A DNA stretch of 64,000 nt from Paenibacillus sp. FSL H8-0048 (GCF_038002825.1 NZ_JBBODF010000001.1:1054001-1118000), one strand, 5' to 3'. Shown: positions 33,735-43,257, counted from the stretch's first letter. The notes: generated from the sequence alone by a model not told the origin. Numbers and translations: made by a program.

Positions 33735-34502
33735 CTACTCCACTTTGAAGTTAAAATATTGCTTCGGGTATGGCTCCTTAATCAGTGTGAAATGCCACCA
33801 TTCCTTGGCGTAGGGCTTGAAGCCCTGCTTCACCATCGCATCCTTCAGCAGCTTCCGGTTCACATGCTGGGTGCTGCTGATGAGCGTCGTATTATAGTAA
33901 GAGATTTCGCCGAAAAAATCATAAGGGCTGCCCATATCCACCAGCTTGCCTGTATCTTTGTGGGCCAGGGTCAGGTCGATCGTGCTGCCCCGGGAGTGCC
34001 CGGATTTCTTGGCGATGAAGCCCAGCTTGAACAGATTCCGCTTGTCCAGCTTCGGATAATATTGCGGCTTCATCTTCAGATCGGCGGCATCCTGTGACCA
34101 GCGCACGAAGTGATTAACGGCTTGCTGCGGACGGTAAGCATCATAGATCCGCAGGATATAACCCTTCTGCTCCAGATTTTCGCTAACCTTCTTCAGCGCA
34201 GCGGCGGCAGTCTTCGAGAAGATCGCGAGCGGTGCTTTATATCCGTCCACCCTGGTGCCGGTAAAATTATTCTCACTATAATAACGGATCTCATATTGCG
34301 CCGAGGGAAGTACCTCATCCAGATAGACAAAACCGCCGGGAAGATTATTTTTCTTCACAACTGTACTTGATGTAAACGGTGTCTCAGGAGTCACGGGCGC
34401 TGCTGTAGCTGTTGTCTTGACACCCAGAAACACAGCCCCGCTTACAATCATAACTCCTAGCAGTAATCCGAGTCTTGTGCCTGTATCTCGCAGCTTGTTC
34501 AC
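33735..34502 (-). CDS. D-alanyl-D-alanine dipeptidase, VanX-like (M15D), membrane-anchored or secreted
   Basis: Zn-dependent dipeptidase cleaving D-Ala-D-Ala. The zinc ligands and catalytic residues are visible: SGHSRGSTID (H169, D176) and EWWHF (E234 as base, H237), plus DAYRP with the transition-state Arg (R124). A hydrophobic N-terminus (about 10-28) is a signal peptide or anchor, so unlike cytoplasmic VanX it acts outside the cell, more likely in wall recycling than glycopeptide resistance. No vanH/vanA genes are nearby. 255 residues; start at ATG 34502. Confidence 0.88.
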   Translation of the reverse strand: MNKLRDTGTRLGLLLGVMIVSGAVFLGVKTTATAAPVTPETPFTSSTVVKKNNLPGGFVYLDEVLPSAQYEIRYYSENNFTGTRVDGYKAPLAIFSKTAAAALKKVSENLEQKGYILRIYDAYRPQQAVNHFVRWSQDAADLKMKPQYYPKLDKRNLFKLGFIAKKSGHSRGSTIDLTLAHKDTGKLVDMGSPYDFFGEISYYNTTLISSTQHVNRKLLKDAMVKQGFKPYAKEWWHFTLIKEPYPKQYFNFKVE

Positions 34503-34571
34503 AATGCTTACTCCTCACCTTCCTTATCCCATATTTACCCTTCCAGTATATGTTGCAGCCCCAAGGAGCGT

Positions 34572-35912
34572 CTATAGTGAAGATGGAGCTTGTCCCGCAG
34601 GGAGCATATCCTTCCGCCGGTAGACCCCCATCAGCAGCCCCAGAGCCGCGAATTCAATGAAGACATGTTGGCCGTAGCTCAGGAACGGGAACGGTATGGA
34701 GATCAGCGGCATTCTGCCGGTGAGTATAGTCAGCCCATAGATTAGACGAATGGAGAGCATCAGAGCCAGTGCCAGGATCAGCATCCGGCCGTAAGTGTCG
34801 CTTACCGCGCGGGCGTAGAAGACCATTTTCAGCACAAACCAACAGGTTAACATGAGGAGCAGCAGCCCCCCGGCCCAGCCGAAGGTTTGGATCAAATACA
34901 CGGGAAAAAGGTCCGTGTACGGAAACAACAATCGTTCTTCCGCAATTCTGTAGCCCATTCCCTGTCCCCTCCAGCCTGCGGAGGTTAACGTGTTGTGAAT
35001 TACACTATTTAAGTACCACCCAGCGCCGGTATCCCTCTGATCCGCTTGAAAGGCCGCGATGATCCGCTCCCGGAGATGCAGGTGATTCCAAACATAGATT
35101 GCCCCGCCCGTTAGAAATGTGACAGCAATCACCGAACCTCTAATCCAGCGGCGGGTCATCCGGACATAGAGTGTCAGGGATACAGCCATATATATAATCA
35201 GTTCAGGAAAAGCGGGGATAACCGCATAAATCACGGCCGGCAGCAGCAGTAACGACAATTCCGCCAAGTCTCTTGTTCGTCCGCTCCATGACTTCATGAA
35301 GCCCTGCCTGTTCCATATCCCTGCCAGAGCAACTACAAATACATAAGGACTATATCCGACCACGTCGAAGAAGAGTCCTAGGATGCCCACATAACGCCTA
35401 ACACCATTCGTCACCTCAAGACCCAGCAACATACTGACGCCGATCGCCATTAATGCTGCGCCATAAATCCACCCTGAACTCCGCTGCAAGTGTTTGAAAT
35501 TGATAAAATACATGATAGCCATGACCGCGATCCCAAGAACGATATACACAGATTGGCGCAGCATAAGAGCATCAGGAATTTTGTAATAATCCCCAAACCC
35601 CGCCTCCACAGCTGCCATCCCCAGCAGACTCACCGCCGACAACAACAGTACACCCGCCAGCAGACCCCAGGGAATGCGCGGTTTATGAATCCGGTGCAGC
35701 TCTTTGCCTACGGCCTGCGGGTCTCCCAGTTGCGCGATCGCATACCGCTGAGCCTCTTCTTCGTCAGCACCAAGCTCCAGCCGCTCCGTCACCAGATCTG
35801 TGAAGTGTCCGCTGAGCTCATCGCGGATTTCTCTGTGCATCCCTTTGGCTCTAACTTCTGCGCATACTGTATCCAGATAACGCTCCAAATCCTTCTTACT
35901 CTGCTCTATCAT
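34572..35912 (-). CDS. FtsW/RodA/SpoVE (SEDS) family protein with N-terminal permease-prefix domain
   Basis: 446 residues. About 1-80 is a soluble HAAS/permease-prefix-like domain (LERYLDTVCAEVRAKGMHREIRDELSGHFTD, EAQRYAIAQLGDPQAVG), followed by about ten membrane segments. SEDS features remain: a YTD segment equivalent to the conserved TDFIF loop (essential-type Asp) and IPFPFLSYG near the end. The Glu-Glu that normally follows TDFIF is replaced (IQTFGW). SEDS proteins polymerise peptidoglycan glycan chains. ATG at 35912 overlaps the PadR gene by 4 bp, so it belongs to a PadR-controlled accessory operon. Confidence 0.85.
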   Translation of the reverse strand: MIEQSKKDLERYLDTVCAEVRAKGMHREIRDELSGHFTDLVTERLELGADEEEAQRYAIAQLGDPQAVGKELHRIHKPRIPWGLLAGVLLLSAVSLLGMAAVEAGFGDYYKIPDALMLRQSVYIVLGIAVMAIMYFINFKHLQRSSGWIYGAALMAIGVSMLLGLEVTNGVRRYVGILGLFFDVVGYSPYVFVVALAGIWNRQGFMKSWSGRTRDLAELSLLLLPAVIYAVIPAFPELIIYMAVSLTLYVRMTRRWIRGSVIAVTFLTGGAIYVWNHLHLRERIIAAFQADQRDTGAGWYLNSVIHNTLTSAGWRGQGMGYRIAEERLLFPYTDLFPVYLIQTFGWAGGLLLLMLTCWFVLKMVFYARAVSDTYGRMLILALALMLSIRLIYGLTILTGRMPLISIPFPFLSYGQHVFIEFAALGLLMGVYRRKDMLPAGQAPSSL

Positions 35913-36241
35913 CCGCTGCCCTCCCCCAGAACGGTATCCATGGCACCCTTGAACAGCGCCCATTCCGCCTTCTTCTCCTGCAGCTTATGCTTGCCTTCAT
36001 CCCGTAGCCGGTAATATTTGCGTCTGCGTCCGTCTACCTCCATCCAATACGCTTCCACCCAGCGTTCACTCTCCATCGCATGGAGAATCGGGTAGAGCGT
36101 ACCCTCCTTCAGCGCAAAAACTCCCTGCGAGCGCTGCTCCAGCTCCTTAATCAGCTCGTACCCATACAGCGGCCTGTCCAGCAGCAGAGTGAGGATCATC
36201 GTACCTGTGCTCCCCTTCAGCAATTCTTTGCTTACCTTCAT
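35909..36241 (-). CDS. PadR family transcriptional regulator
   Basis: 110 residues, the short PadR form: winged helix with LLKGSTGTMILTLLLDRPLYGYELIKELEQRS, FALKEGTLYPILHAMESERWVEAYW and RRRKYYRLRDEGKHKLQ, then one C-terminal dimer helix. ATG at 36241 has AGGAGGG 7 nt upstream; the ATG at 36247 is too close. Translationally coupled to the SEDS gene, a pairing typical of PadR with permease-prefix membrane proteins. Confidence 0.93.
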   Translation of the reverse strand: MKVSKELLKGSTGTMILTLLLDRPLYGYELIKELEQRSQGVFALKEGTLYPILHAMESERWVEAYWMEVDGRRRKYYRLRDEGKHKLQEKKAEWALFKGAMDTVLGEGSG

Positions 36242-36491
36242 CGGCATTCCCTCCTGTTTGTTCATTTGGTTCGGTTAGAGACTCATACTGTCCGTTCTAA
36301 TCATTAGCATAGCTGCTTATATATACATCGTTAATCTATGCTTAATATACAGTATTAACCAAACGAAGTCCAGTATGTATATCATCATTGTCCACAAAGA
36401 TCAAGCCACCCGCACTTCAACCAGCCCTCATCAACATTTGGAAACTTAAAATCCGCCAACTCCGCAACCATCAAGCCCCTCGCCGGAGAAA

Positions 36492-36624
36492 CAATGGGAA
36501 AAACGTATCTTAATTCCTCTCCATCGCCATATTTCCCGGGAGCAAGTGGAAAAACAGCAACTAATTTTTGTGAATTCTCAACTTTGGCCGAATTCAGATA
36601 AATTGAGTGTTGTTTTTCCAACTC
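36492..36624. repeat. Dispersed ~130-bp intergenic repeat (copy A)
   Basis: Begins AATGGGAAAAACGTATCT, contains AGCAAGTGGAAAAAC near the middle and ends TTGTTTTTCCAACTC. The same blocks in the same order and spacing occur at 61694-61822. Ends are inverted relative to each other (GGAAAAAC versus GTTTTTCC), as in a MITE or a large hairpin. Short open frames over it are considered spurious. It lies in the 538-bp gap between the PadR operon and the next exporter. Confidence 0.75.
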
Positions 36625-36710
36625 CCATCCCAAAAGGGTTCAATCTTTCGTCAACAAGTGTATATAATCCAATTGTCCCCATTCTCGCTTTCTTCACAAT
36701 AACAAACACA

Positions 36711-36758
36711 AAAAAAACTCTCCCGCCAAAATGATTGCCCATTTTAGCAAGGAGAGGT
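36711..36758 (-). terminator. Terminator of second DHA2 exporter gene
   Basis: On the minus strand CCTCTCC-TTGC-TAAAATG pairs with CATTTTGGCGGGAGAG and is followed by eight T residues, 22 bp after the stop codon. Confidence 0.88.
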
Positions 36759-36779
36759 TCTTACTCAATTGCAGATTAA

Positions 36780-38246
36780 TTAATGCATCGAAGCCTGAGT
36801 CTTATGCGAAACGATGACACGCTTCAGGAAGAACGCAATCACCAGACCTATAATAGCCATGACCATTCCGAAAATAAAGGCATTCTGTACTCCATGAGTG
36901 AAGGCAGCGCCGATATTCAGCGGATCAGCCGGGTTAGTAACGGTCTGCATGTAGCTTTTGGAGCCGGAAGTCATGATGCTTACCGCCAGCGCTGTACCAA
37001 TCGCACCCGCCACCTGCTGGAGTGTATTCATAATGGCTGTACCATGCGGGTAGTATTCCAGCGGAAGCTGATTGATCCCATTTGTCTGTGCAGGCATCAT
37101 AATCATAGAGATTCCGATCATCAGTACACTGTGAAGCACGATCACGAAGACAACGGTTGAAGTAGCTGTAATCCCTGAGAAGAACCACAAGGAGACAGCG
37201 ACGAGCGCCAGCCCTGGGATAACCAGCCATTTCGGACCGTATTTGTCGAACAGACGTCCCATGACCGGCGACATCAGACCGTTGATGATTCCGCCCGGCA
37301 GCAGCAGTAATCCTGCCTTGAAGGCTGAATACCCTTGTCCCTGCTGAAGATACATAGGAAGAATCAGCATCGAGGAGAGAATGACCATCATACAGATGAA
37401 GACCATCAGCACCCCAACCACGAACATCGGGAACTTGAAGGCGCGCAGATCAATCATCGGCTGCTTCATCGTCAACTGGCGGATACAGAACAGAATAAGG
37501 GCAATCGCACCGATGACGATGGCGATAATAACCTTCGGACTTCCCCAGCCTTCTGCTTCACCAGCACTGCTGAAGCCGTAGACAATGCCGCCGAAGCCGA
37601 AGGAGGACAGAATAATGGACAGGACATCAATCTTAGGTTTTGTCACTTCCGTTACATTCTGCATGAAAAGAATTCCGCTAATCAGGGCGATCACCAGGAA
37701 CGGCAGCGATAGCCAGAAGATCCAGTGCCAGCTGAGGCTCTCAATCAGCAGACCGGCAATCGTAGGTCCAATCGCTGGAGCAACCATGATTACCAAGCCG
37801 ATAAGTCCCATCGCCGCCCCTCTTTTCTCAGCGGGAATGATGATTAGAATCGTATTGAACATCAGCGGCAGCAGCAGCGCGGTTCCCATCGCCTGCACCA
37901 CTCTAGCAGTGAGCAGAAATTCGAAATTCGGCGACATCGCTGCAAGGAACGTACCCAGAATGGAGAAGCTTAGAGCCGCTACGAATAGCTGTCTTGTGGT
38001 AAACCACTGCAGCAGCATCCCCGAGATCGGAACCAGGATGCCCAGCGTCAGCAGATAGGCGGTAGTCAGCCACTGCGCCGTCGATGGTGTAATTTGCAGG
38101 ACATTCATAAGATCGCTTAAAGCTACATTTAAGGCGGTCTCACTGAACATGCCGATGAAGCCGGCAATCAGCAGGGAGATCAGAATGGGTAAAGTCTTGA
38201 ATTGCCGGGGGTTGCTTGACCCCTTATCAGTCATAGTTGCGTTCAC
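36780..38246 (-). CDS. MFS drug exporter, DHA2 family (LmrB-like)
   Basis: 488 residues with 14 predicted membrane segments. Motifs include TAQWLTTAYLLTLGILVPISGML and the segment-5 motif GPTIAGLLIESLSWHWIFWLSLPF. It is similar in type to, but clearly diverged from, the exporter at 30510. GTG at 38246 has AGGAGG 8 nt upstream. Follows a YxaF/LmrA-type TetR gene by 54 bp, as in the Bacillus lmrAB pair for multidrug (lincomycin-type) efflux. Confidence 0.92.
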   Translation of the reverse strand: MNATMTDKGSSNPRQFKTLPILISLLIAGFIGMFSETALNVALSDLMNVLQITPSTAQWLTTAYLLTLGILVPISGMLLQWFTTRQLFVAALSFSILGTFLAAMSPNFEFLLTARVVQAMGTALLLPLMFNTILIIIPAEKRGAAMGLIGLVIMVAPAIGPTIAGLLIESLSWHWIFWLSLPFLVIALISGILFMQNVTEVTKPKIDVLSIILSSFGFGGIVYGFSSAGEAEGWGSPKVIIAIVIGAIALILFCIRQLTMKQPMIDLRAFKFPMFVVGVLMVFICMMVILSSMLILPMYLQQGQGYSAFKAGLLLLPGGIINGLMSPVMGRLFDKYGPKWLVIPGLALVAVSLWFFSGITATSTVVFVIVLHSVLMIGISMIMMPAQTNGINQLPLEYYPHGTAIMNTLQQVAGAIGTALAVSIMTSGSKSYMQTVTNPADPLNIGAAFTHGVQNAFIFGMVMAIIGLVIAFFLKRVIVSHKTQASMH

Positions 38247-38300
38247 TCTCGTATCCTCCTGGTATCTGTGTGTATCTCTCTATAGTCTTACGTAGTACGG

Positions 38301-38870
38301 TTAAGCCAGTATCGCCGGAATGCACTCTGCTGCCGCTTCCAGCGGTTGAATATTTCTGCAGGTCAACGCCTGCAGCAGCGCTCCCTCAAACAAGGAGACC
38401 ACCACTGAAGCTTTGCGCTCTGCCGTTTCCTCCTGTACCCCCTCCCGGATCAGACGCTTTGCAATAATATCCTGCCAATCCTTGAAGACACACTGGCATG
38501 CAGTGCGCAGCTCATGGCTGACACAGGAAGTCTCAACGGCTACCCAGAAGCTGAACGGAACCAGTCCTTCAAAAGAGGATTGCTCCGCCTCATTTGCCAT
38601 AGACATGATGAAATTCTGCACAGCCAAAGCCGGTGCCGCTTCACCCTCCATATAATGGCGCAATAAATGGGCTACCTCTTCACTAGTCCGGTTAATGCAG
38701 GTCAGGGCCAGCTCTTCTTTGCCGTGGGGGAAATAATAATACAAGGAACCCTTGGGCGATTCGCTGTCCTTGATGATCTGATTCAGTCCGGTAGCATGGT
38801 ACCCCTGTGTAAAAAACAACCTGGAAGCCGTATCCACAATGGCTTCGCGTGCATTAGGCTTGTTCGACAA
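38301..38870 (-). CDS. TetR family regulator, LmrA/YxaF type
   Basis: 189 residues. Helix-turn-helix region ATGLNQIIKDSESPKGSLYYYFPHGKEELA is characteristic of the LmrA/YxaF group. It starts with TTG at 38870, with AAGGAAG 8-9 nt upstream. It heads a unit with the DHA2 exporter and should repress it; the ligand is probably an antibiotic or flavonoid as in Bacillus relatives. Confidence 0.9.
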   Translation of the reverse strand: MSNKPNAREAIVDTASRLFFTQGYHATGLNQIIKDSESPKGSLYYYFPHGKEELALTCINRTSEEVAHLLRHYMEGEAAPALAVQNFIMSMANEAEQSSFEGLVPFSFWVAVETSCVSHELRTACQCVFKDWQDIIAKRLIREGVQEETAERKASVVVSLFEGALLQALTCRNIQPLEAAAECIPAILA

Positions 38871-38896
38871 GCTCTACACTTCCTTATCTTGACGAT

Positions 38897-38916
38897 CCAA
38901 CAATTATAACAATTGG
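38897..38916. promoter_or_regulatory. Candidate operator for the LmrA/YxaF-type regulator
   Basis: CCAA-N3-TTATAA-N3-TTGG, an interrupted palindrome beside a TATAGACC half-site resembling Bacillus LmrA/YxaF boxes, 27 bp upstream of the TetR start. Confidence 0.45.
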
Positions 38917-39077
38917 TCTATATAATAAAACCACAAAGAACTCCTCCTGTCAATGGATAATAATTTCAAATTTTAATTTTCACCTTGGGATCATAAGACT
39001 TAAGGATTGCTTCAACCCCGTTCTGCCGCTATAATCAAATTAAACTTAATAATTCCAATGTGAAAGGTACGATTATA

Positions 39078-39521
39078 ATGAGTCAAAAGCCTGCAATGCA
39101 GGGAATTCCCCGGCCGTTAGTGAAGCTCAATCAGGCCTTCATTGTCATATCTGTATTACTGGCCTTACTCACAGGCCTCCACTGGATTCTTGCCTTCCCG
39201 CTTGCCGCTGGAATATCAGGTCTAATCTTCGGATATAATCCCGTCATCAGGCTGTGCAGCCCGCTGCTGACGAAGCCGCGATCCGCCTATGTATTGGAAG
39301 ACCCGGAGCAGCAGCAGTTTAACCAGAAGATTGCCGTCTTCTGTCTGGCGGGCGGACTGATCAGCTTTCTCGCGGGCTGGACACTTGCCGGATATATCTT
39401 CACCATCATGGTCGGAGCCGCAGCAACGGTTGCTATTCTCGGCTTTTGCATCGGCTGCTTCATTCATTATCAGTGGAGAATGTACACCTACAGACGCAAG
39501 CAGGCTGAGCTTCATAAGTAA
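39078..39521 (+). CDS. DUF4395 family membrane protein
   Basis: 147 residues with four hydrophobic segments (about 20-38, 40-58, 88-108, 110-130) separated by a loop with LCSPLLTKPR. The family is widespread in Bacillales; function unknown. ATG at 39078 is preferred: AAAGG lies 10 nt upstream, and the upstream ATG at 39060 has no site. Monocistronic. Confidence 0.82.
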   Translation: MSQKPAMQGIPRPLVKLNQAFIVISVLLALLTGLHWILAFPLAAGISGLIFGYNPVIRLCSPLLTKPRSAYVLEDPEQQQFNQKIAVFCLAGGLISFLAGWTLAGYIFTIMVGAAATVAILGFCIGCFIHYQWRMYTYRRKQAELHK

Positions 39522-39611
39522 TTTACACAGAACAGGCCAGCCAGTCCTTGCAGCAGTCTAATACTACTGTCAAGGCCTGGATGGCCTGAATTGCCTCTTC
39601 TTCTAAACGGC

Positions 39612-39971
39612 TTACTCACAACATACATACTTCACAACGTAATCTTCAAGGATCTCTTCTACTGTAGATGCGAAGCTCTGGCCTGCGCCCCAATCCATCT
39701 TAAGAATCAAGCCTTGGGAGGCGCCTGCCGGAATGAGAGGGACATTACTCACGGTTCCCTGCAGCAGATTATCCACGATAATTACCAGCGCCGCCTGATT
39801 TCTGGACCGGAAGTAAAAGCGTTCATAAATCAGCGTCCCGATCATCCGGCCATTCCTGACCTCGTTAAGCTCCTCATACAGAAGCTCCGACCGCTGTGTC
39901 ATCCCCTCTTTGATCCGCATCATTACCTCATCCGGCTGCAATTCGACATTCAGTTGATAAGACTCTCCCAT
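39612..39971 (-). CDS. Small conserved protein, DUF6054-like
   Basis: 119 residues, soluble. The alternating pattern (RKGM.. helix, GTLIYERFYFRSRNQAALVIIVDN beta strands, GASQGLILKMDWGAGQSFASTVEEIL) resembles the DUF6054 family as I recall it. ATG at 39971 has GAGGAGG 7 nt upstream. Same strand as the next gene (48 bp apart). Function unknown. Confidence 0.7.
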   Translation of the reverse strand: MGESYQLNVELQPDEVMMRIKEGMTQRSELLYEELNEVRNGRMIGTLIYERFYFRSRNQAALVIIVDNLLQGTVSNVPLIPAGASQGLILKMDWGAGQSFASTVEEILEDYVVKYVCCE

Positions 39972-40019
39972 GCTTATCCTCCTCACGGAATTATGCTTCA
40001 AATCTCAGGTGTAACCCGT

Positions 40020-40550
40020 TCAGCGTTCACTCTCTGCCACATCCCAGCGGTGACGGAACTTCTCCAGGCGCGGATGGACCTGTGCCGGCGCTTCGGAGAG
40101 CAGCAGGCGCAGCTTCACGATCCACTCCTCGAAGGAGGCGAAGGAGGCGAACAGATTCGCCATAGCTGGAGTCAGATAGAGAAAATACGGCGCGGGATAT
40201 ATATCGCTGATATGACGCAGTGCCGAATCCAGCGGGGTATACTTCTTCCGCTTACCTTCGAGGCTCTCTACGGTGATGAAGGACTGTCCCTGCTCTTTTT
40301 TCCACTCATGCAGCCGGTCATCCCGCTTATACCAGGCCTTCACCGGCTCCTTCGTCATCCGCCGGACCGTTTCTTCGTGCAGCGGGTAGAGTACCAGCTT
40401 CATGAACCTGCGCTCCACTGCCGTCTCCGCCGCCTTAAGCAGCTCCATATCCGATATATGCTCGAACGAATCATAGAAGATGAGCGTTCCCTTACGTTCA
40501 TTGGCTGGCGGTTCATAGCCATAAGGCATATGCTGTATGTCGCGTGTCAT
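40020..40550 (-). CDS. Hypothetical protein
   Basis: 176 residues, not recognised. Soluble, charged, with KGTLIFYDSFEHISDMELLKAAETAVERRFMKLVLYPLHEETVRRM, which reads like an alpha/beta domain with a nucleotide-type HEE motif, and a helical C-terminus. GGGAGG lies before the start. It heads a small unit with the DUF6054-like gene. A long plus-strand frame over both genes is taken as a shadow. Confidence 0.65.
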   Translation of the reverse strand: MTRDIQHMPYGYEPPANERKGTLIFYDSFEHISDMELLKAAETAVERRFMKLVLYPLHEETVRRMTKEPVKAWYKRDDRLHEWKKEQGQSFITVESLEGKRKKYTPLDSALRHISDIYPAPYFLYLTPAMANLFASFASFEEWIVKLRLLLSEAPAQVHPRLEKFRHRWDVAESER

Positions 40551-40665
40551 CATATTACCTCCCGTGTATTACTGCCTATAGCATATCATGCTACCCGGGA
40601 CGGCGTACAATTCTTGAAGCTTGTCACTAAAAGTGCTGCTGCTTATTTATCCCCGGGTAAGTCCG

Positions 40666-41598
40666 CTAACCCAGCTCTTCGCGGAACCAGTCGATGGTCT
40701 CCTTAATTCCCTTCTTATACGATGTCGGATTGTATTCGGGGAACCGCATCATGAATTTATTATCATTCAGCAGGAGCGGATACTCGAATTCATAGAGAAG
40801 CTCATGGAATTCGTTCGCTTCCTTATTGAATACACCGGCTACTCCGACTGCCCAGGCCGGCAGCGCACAGCACTTCCCCTTGCTGCCAGCCGCATGCTGG
40901 ATATTCATCAGGAATTGACGCCCCTCAATAGCACCGGAGCCGGACACATGCCACTCCCCCTGTTCTCCGCTCTCCGCCAGCAGTACAGCCGCTCTGGCCG
41001 CATCACGGATATAGACCAGATCATGCGGGACATCCAGCTTCACAGGCCACTTAATCGTTCTGGCCTGAAGCGCTCCGCTGAAGATCGGTCCGAATAACCG
41101 GTTCGTGACATTGGGACCGTAATAATCCGGGTACCGCGGAATTACATAACGGAAGCCCCGCCGTTCAGACTCTGCCTTAAGCAGCTCCTCCAGTTGATTC
41201 CGCAGTTTCCCCTTGCGGGTTCGTGCCTCCTTCGGATGGCGTTCATCCGCAGGAAGATATTGGAGCTTGCCGTAGCCGTAGATATTGCCCGGAAATACCA
41301 GCGTCTGACCGGTCTTAAGCAGGCGCGTCACGCGCTCCAGTGCCTCAGGCATGACAGAGTACCAATCCTGGTACGGCACATTTAGGCAGAAATAGAGGGT
41401 CGTCACCCCATTCAGCGCTTCAGCAAGCACCTTCTCATTCATTACATCCACTGCCGCCAGAGTCAGCAGCGGGCCCTTCAGCCTGCGCAGAGCCTGACTG
41501 GAACGGTGATATGTAGCCGTCACCAGCTTCCCGCGTGACAGTAATTCTTGTGTGATGGAATGGCCCAGACCGCCATTGCCCCCAATTACGAGATTCAT
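40666..41598 (-). CDS. NAD-dependent epimerase/dehydratase family protein (extended SDR)
   Basis: 310 residues. N-terminal NAD-binding motif NLVIGGNGGLGHSI (GxxGxxG), active-site Tyr-x3-Lys as YGYGK in FPGNIYGYGKLQYLP, and a typical RYPDYYGP segment. The C-terminal part resembles NAD-dependent epimerases acting on sugar nucleotides. The substrate is unknown. Single gene, with a 670-bp gap upstream. Confidence 0.85.
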   Translation of the reverse strand: MNLVIGGNGGLGHSITQELLSRGKLVTATYHRSSQALRRLKGPLLTLAAVDVMNEKVLAEALNGVTTLYFCLNVPYQDWYSVMPEALERVTRLLKTGQTLVFPGNIYGYGKLQYLPADERHPKEARTRKGKLRNQLEELLKAESERRGFRYVIPRYPDYYGPNVTNRLFGPIFSGALQARTIKWPVKLDVPHDLVYIRDAARAAVLLAESGEQGEWHVSGSGAIEGRQFLMNIQHAAGSKGKCCALPAWAVGVAGVFNKEANEFHELLYEFEYPLLLNDNKFMMRFPEYNPTSYKKGIKETIDWFREELG

Positions 41599-42011
41599 AA
41601 CATGAACGGCTCCTTAACGAACGCATGAAGACCTTCAGCAACCTGCTAACGGTTCATTCAATCTGCCCGTGATTATAATACGCAGTATGGAAGAACCGGA
41701 TCATCCCATCTGCTTCCTTAGAAGAGGAGGATATATATTCCATTTATCTGCACTGTTATCAGTATATCGCCTGTCAGTTACTATATTCATTGGGTTAATT
41801 TGACGATTCATGTCGATTCGGGGCTTATATATGGACATATGGTGAATTATTTGAATTCAATATTTTTGCATCAGCGCATTTCTGCTCAATTAGAATAGTC
41901 TATATAAATTGAACTATTACCTTATCAGATTCAAAATAGTGGAGCAGACGCAGTTCCCCTTCAAATTACATCTTTTTACCAAGCGGGCGTTGTTCTTCAG
42001 GGGCGTTTGGC

Positions 42012-42180
42012 TTAGCGTAACGGACTGAGCTGCACTTATTTGAGAAGAAAGTCTCCAATTGGGCGAGTAACGGACTCCACAGGCCTTATCCTTTGCACGT
42101 TAGCTCCGAAACGTCTCATAGAGAAACTATAAGGTCCACTGAGTCCGTTAAGCTGCAAAAATTGGCGTTTTCGCGGGGAT
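42012..42180. repeat. Intergenic repeat with inverted ends
   Basis: TAACGGACTGAGCTGCA (42018) is inverted as CACTGAGTCCGTTAAGCTGC near 42137, and TAACGGACT appears again at 42068. This ~150-bp block lies in the 670-bp gap between the SDR and ROK genes. No coding sequence is supported in 41599-42270; the rest of the gap is AT-rich with no clear signal. It has the look of a Paenibacillus intergenic repeat family. Confidence 0.6.
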
Positions 42181-42270
42181 AAGATCTCTCCGGTCCATTA
42201 GATTTTGGGTTGATAGGGTTTAACAAGCTTGTCCATTCTTTTTAATCTGATTCTAGCTCCATTTTTTAGT

Positions 42271-43257
42271 TCAATCTATATAGTTGTGCCTGCTCTGTTT
42301 CCGATAAGCATACACAGCCGCACCCAACGTACCCGCCCTGCTGCCCAGCTCCGCCTGAACAATCCGGCACCGGCTTGCAGACAGCTTCAGCGCATGGGCA
42401 TTTACGGTATCGCGGACACTATTCAGGAGACGGTCTCCTGCTGCGGCCATGCCGCCCCCGATAATAATCAGCTCCGGGTTCAGCAGATTGATCACATTCG
42501 CCAGCCCGAACCCCAGCAGCTCCCCCGTCTCATGCATGACTTCAATGGCCAGGGGGTCTCCCAGATCATACGCCTCCGAGATCATCTGTGCCGTGATTTG
42601 CTCCTGATCCTGCTTAGTCCAGGTCTGAATCAGGCTGCCCCTCCCTGCCTCCAGCTTCTCCTTGAAGGTATTCACCATCCCCACTGCAGATACATACCTC
42701 CCCAGGCATCCAGAGCTTCCGCAGCGGCAGGGCCGCCCCTGCCGGAACATATTCATATGTCCGATTTCACCAGCACTGAAGGTTGTCCCGTAGAGCACCT
42801 TGCCGTCATGGACCATCCCTGAACCGAGCCCCGTCCCAAGTGTGAGCAGAATCAGATGCCTGTGCCCTTGTCCGGCACCCCGTTGCCATTCCCCGTAGAG
42901 ATTAACGCGCACATCATTGTCTATGTATACATTGAAGTTGTAGTATGGCTTCATTTCGTTGACCACATGGACCTGCTCCCAGCCGGGAAAATTCGGTGAG
43001 AAGACCGACAGGCCCTCCTCCGGGTCGAGGAGCCCTGGGATTCCCATACCCATACAGGCAATCTGCGACTCGTAAATTCCGCTTCCCGCACACAGCTGAG
43101 TAACGGCAAGCCTGATCCGCTCCAGCACATGGGCCGGACCCAGCTGCGCTTCTGTGGGTATTGATAGCTCCTCTAACGCTGTGAAGTGCTCATCGAATAA
43201 GCCTGCCTTAATATTAGTTCCGCCCAGATCAATGCCGACTATGTATTTGTTGTCCAT
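42271..43257 (-). CDS. ROK family sugar kinase (glucokinase-like)
   Basis: 328 residues. ATP-binding phosphate-1 motif GIDLGGTNIKAGLFD (residues 8-22), catalytic Asp in YIDNDVRVN, the ROK signature with zinc site HMNMFRQGRPCRCGSSGCLGRY, and IIIGGGMAAAGD near the end. No N-terminal helix-turn-helix, so it is a kinase not a repressor. It likely phosphorylates glucose or a similar hexose in the cytoplasm. Single gene. Confidence 0.92.
   Translation of the reverse strand: MDNKYIVGIDLGGTNIKAGLFDEHFTALEELSIPTEAQLGPAHVLERIRLAVTQLCAGSGIYESQIACMGMGIPGLLDPEEGLSVFSPNFPGWEQVHVVNEMKPYYNFNVYIDNDVRVNLYGEWQRGAGQGHRHLILLTLGTGLGSGMVHDGKVLYGTTFSAGEIGHMNMFRQGRPCRCGSSGCLGRYVSAVGMVNTFKEKLEAGRGSLIQTWTKQDQEQITAQMISEAYDLGDPLAIEVMHETGELLGFGLANVINLLNPELIIIGGGMAAAGDRLLNSVRDTVNAHALKLSASRCRIVQAELGSRAGTLGAAVYAYRKQSRHNYID

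Noticed and set aside
36385-36633. 82-residue minus-strand hypothetical protein
   Set aside because: It lies over the dispersed repeat copy A; no ribosome binding site is seen.
39591-40706. 371-residue plus-strand open frame
   Set aside because: It spans two minus-strand genes with good ribosome sites; the composition is unlike a real protein and it has no family pattern.
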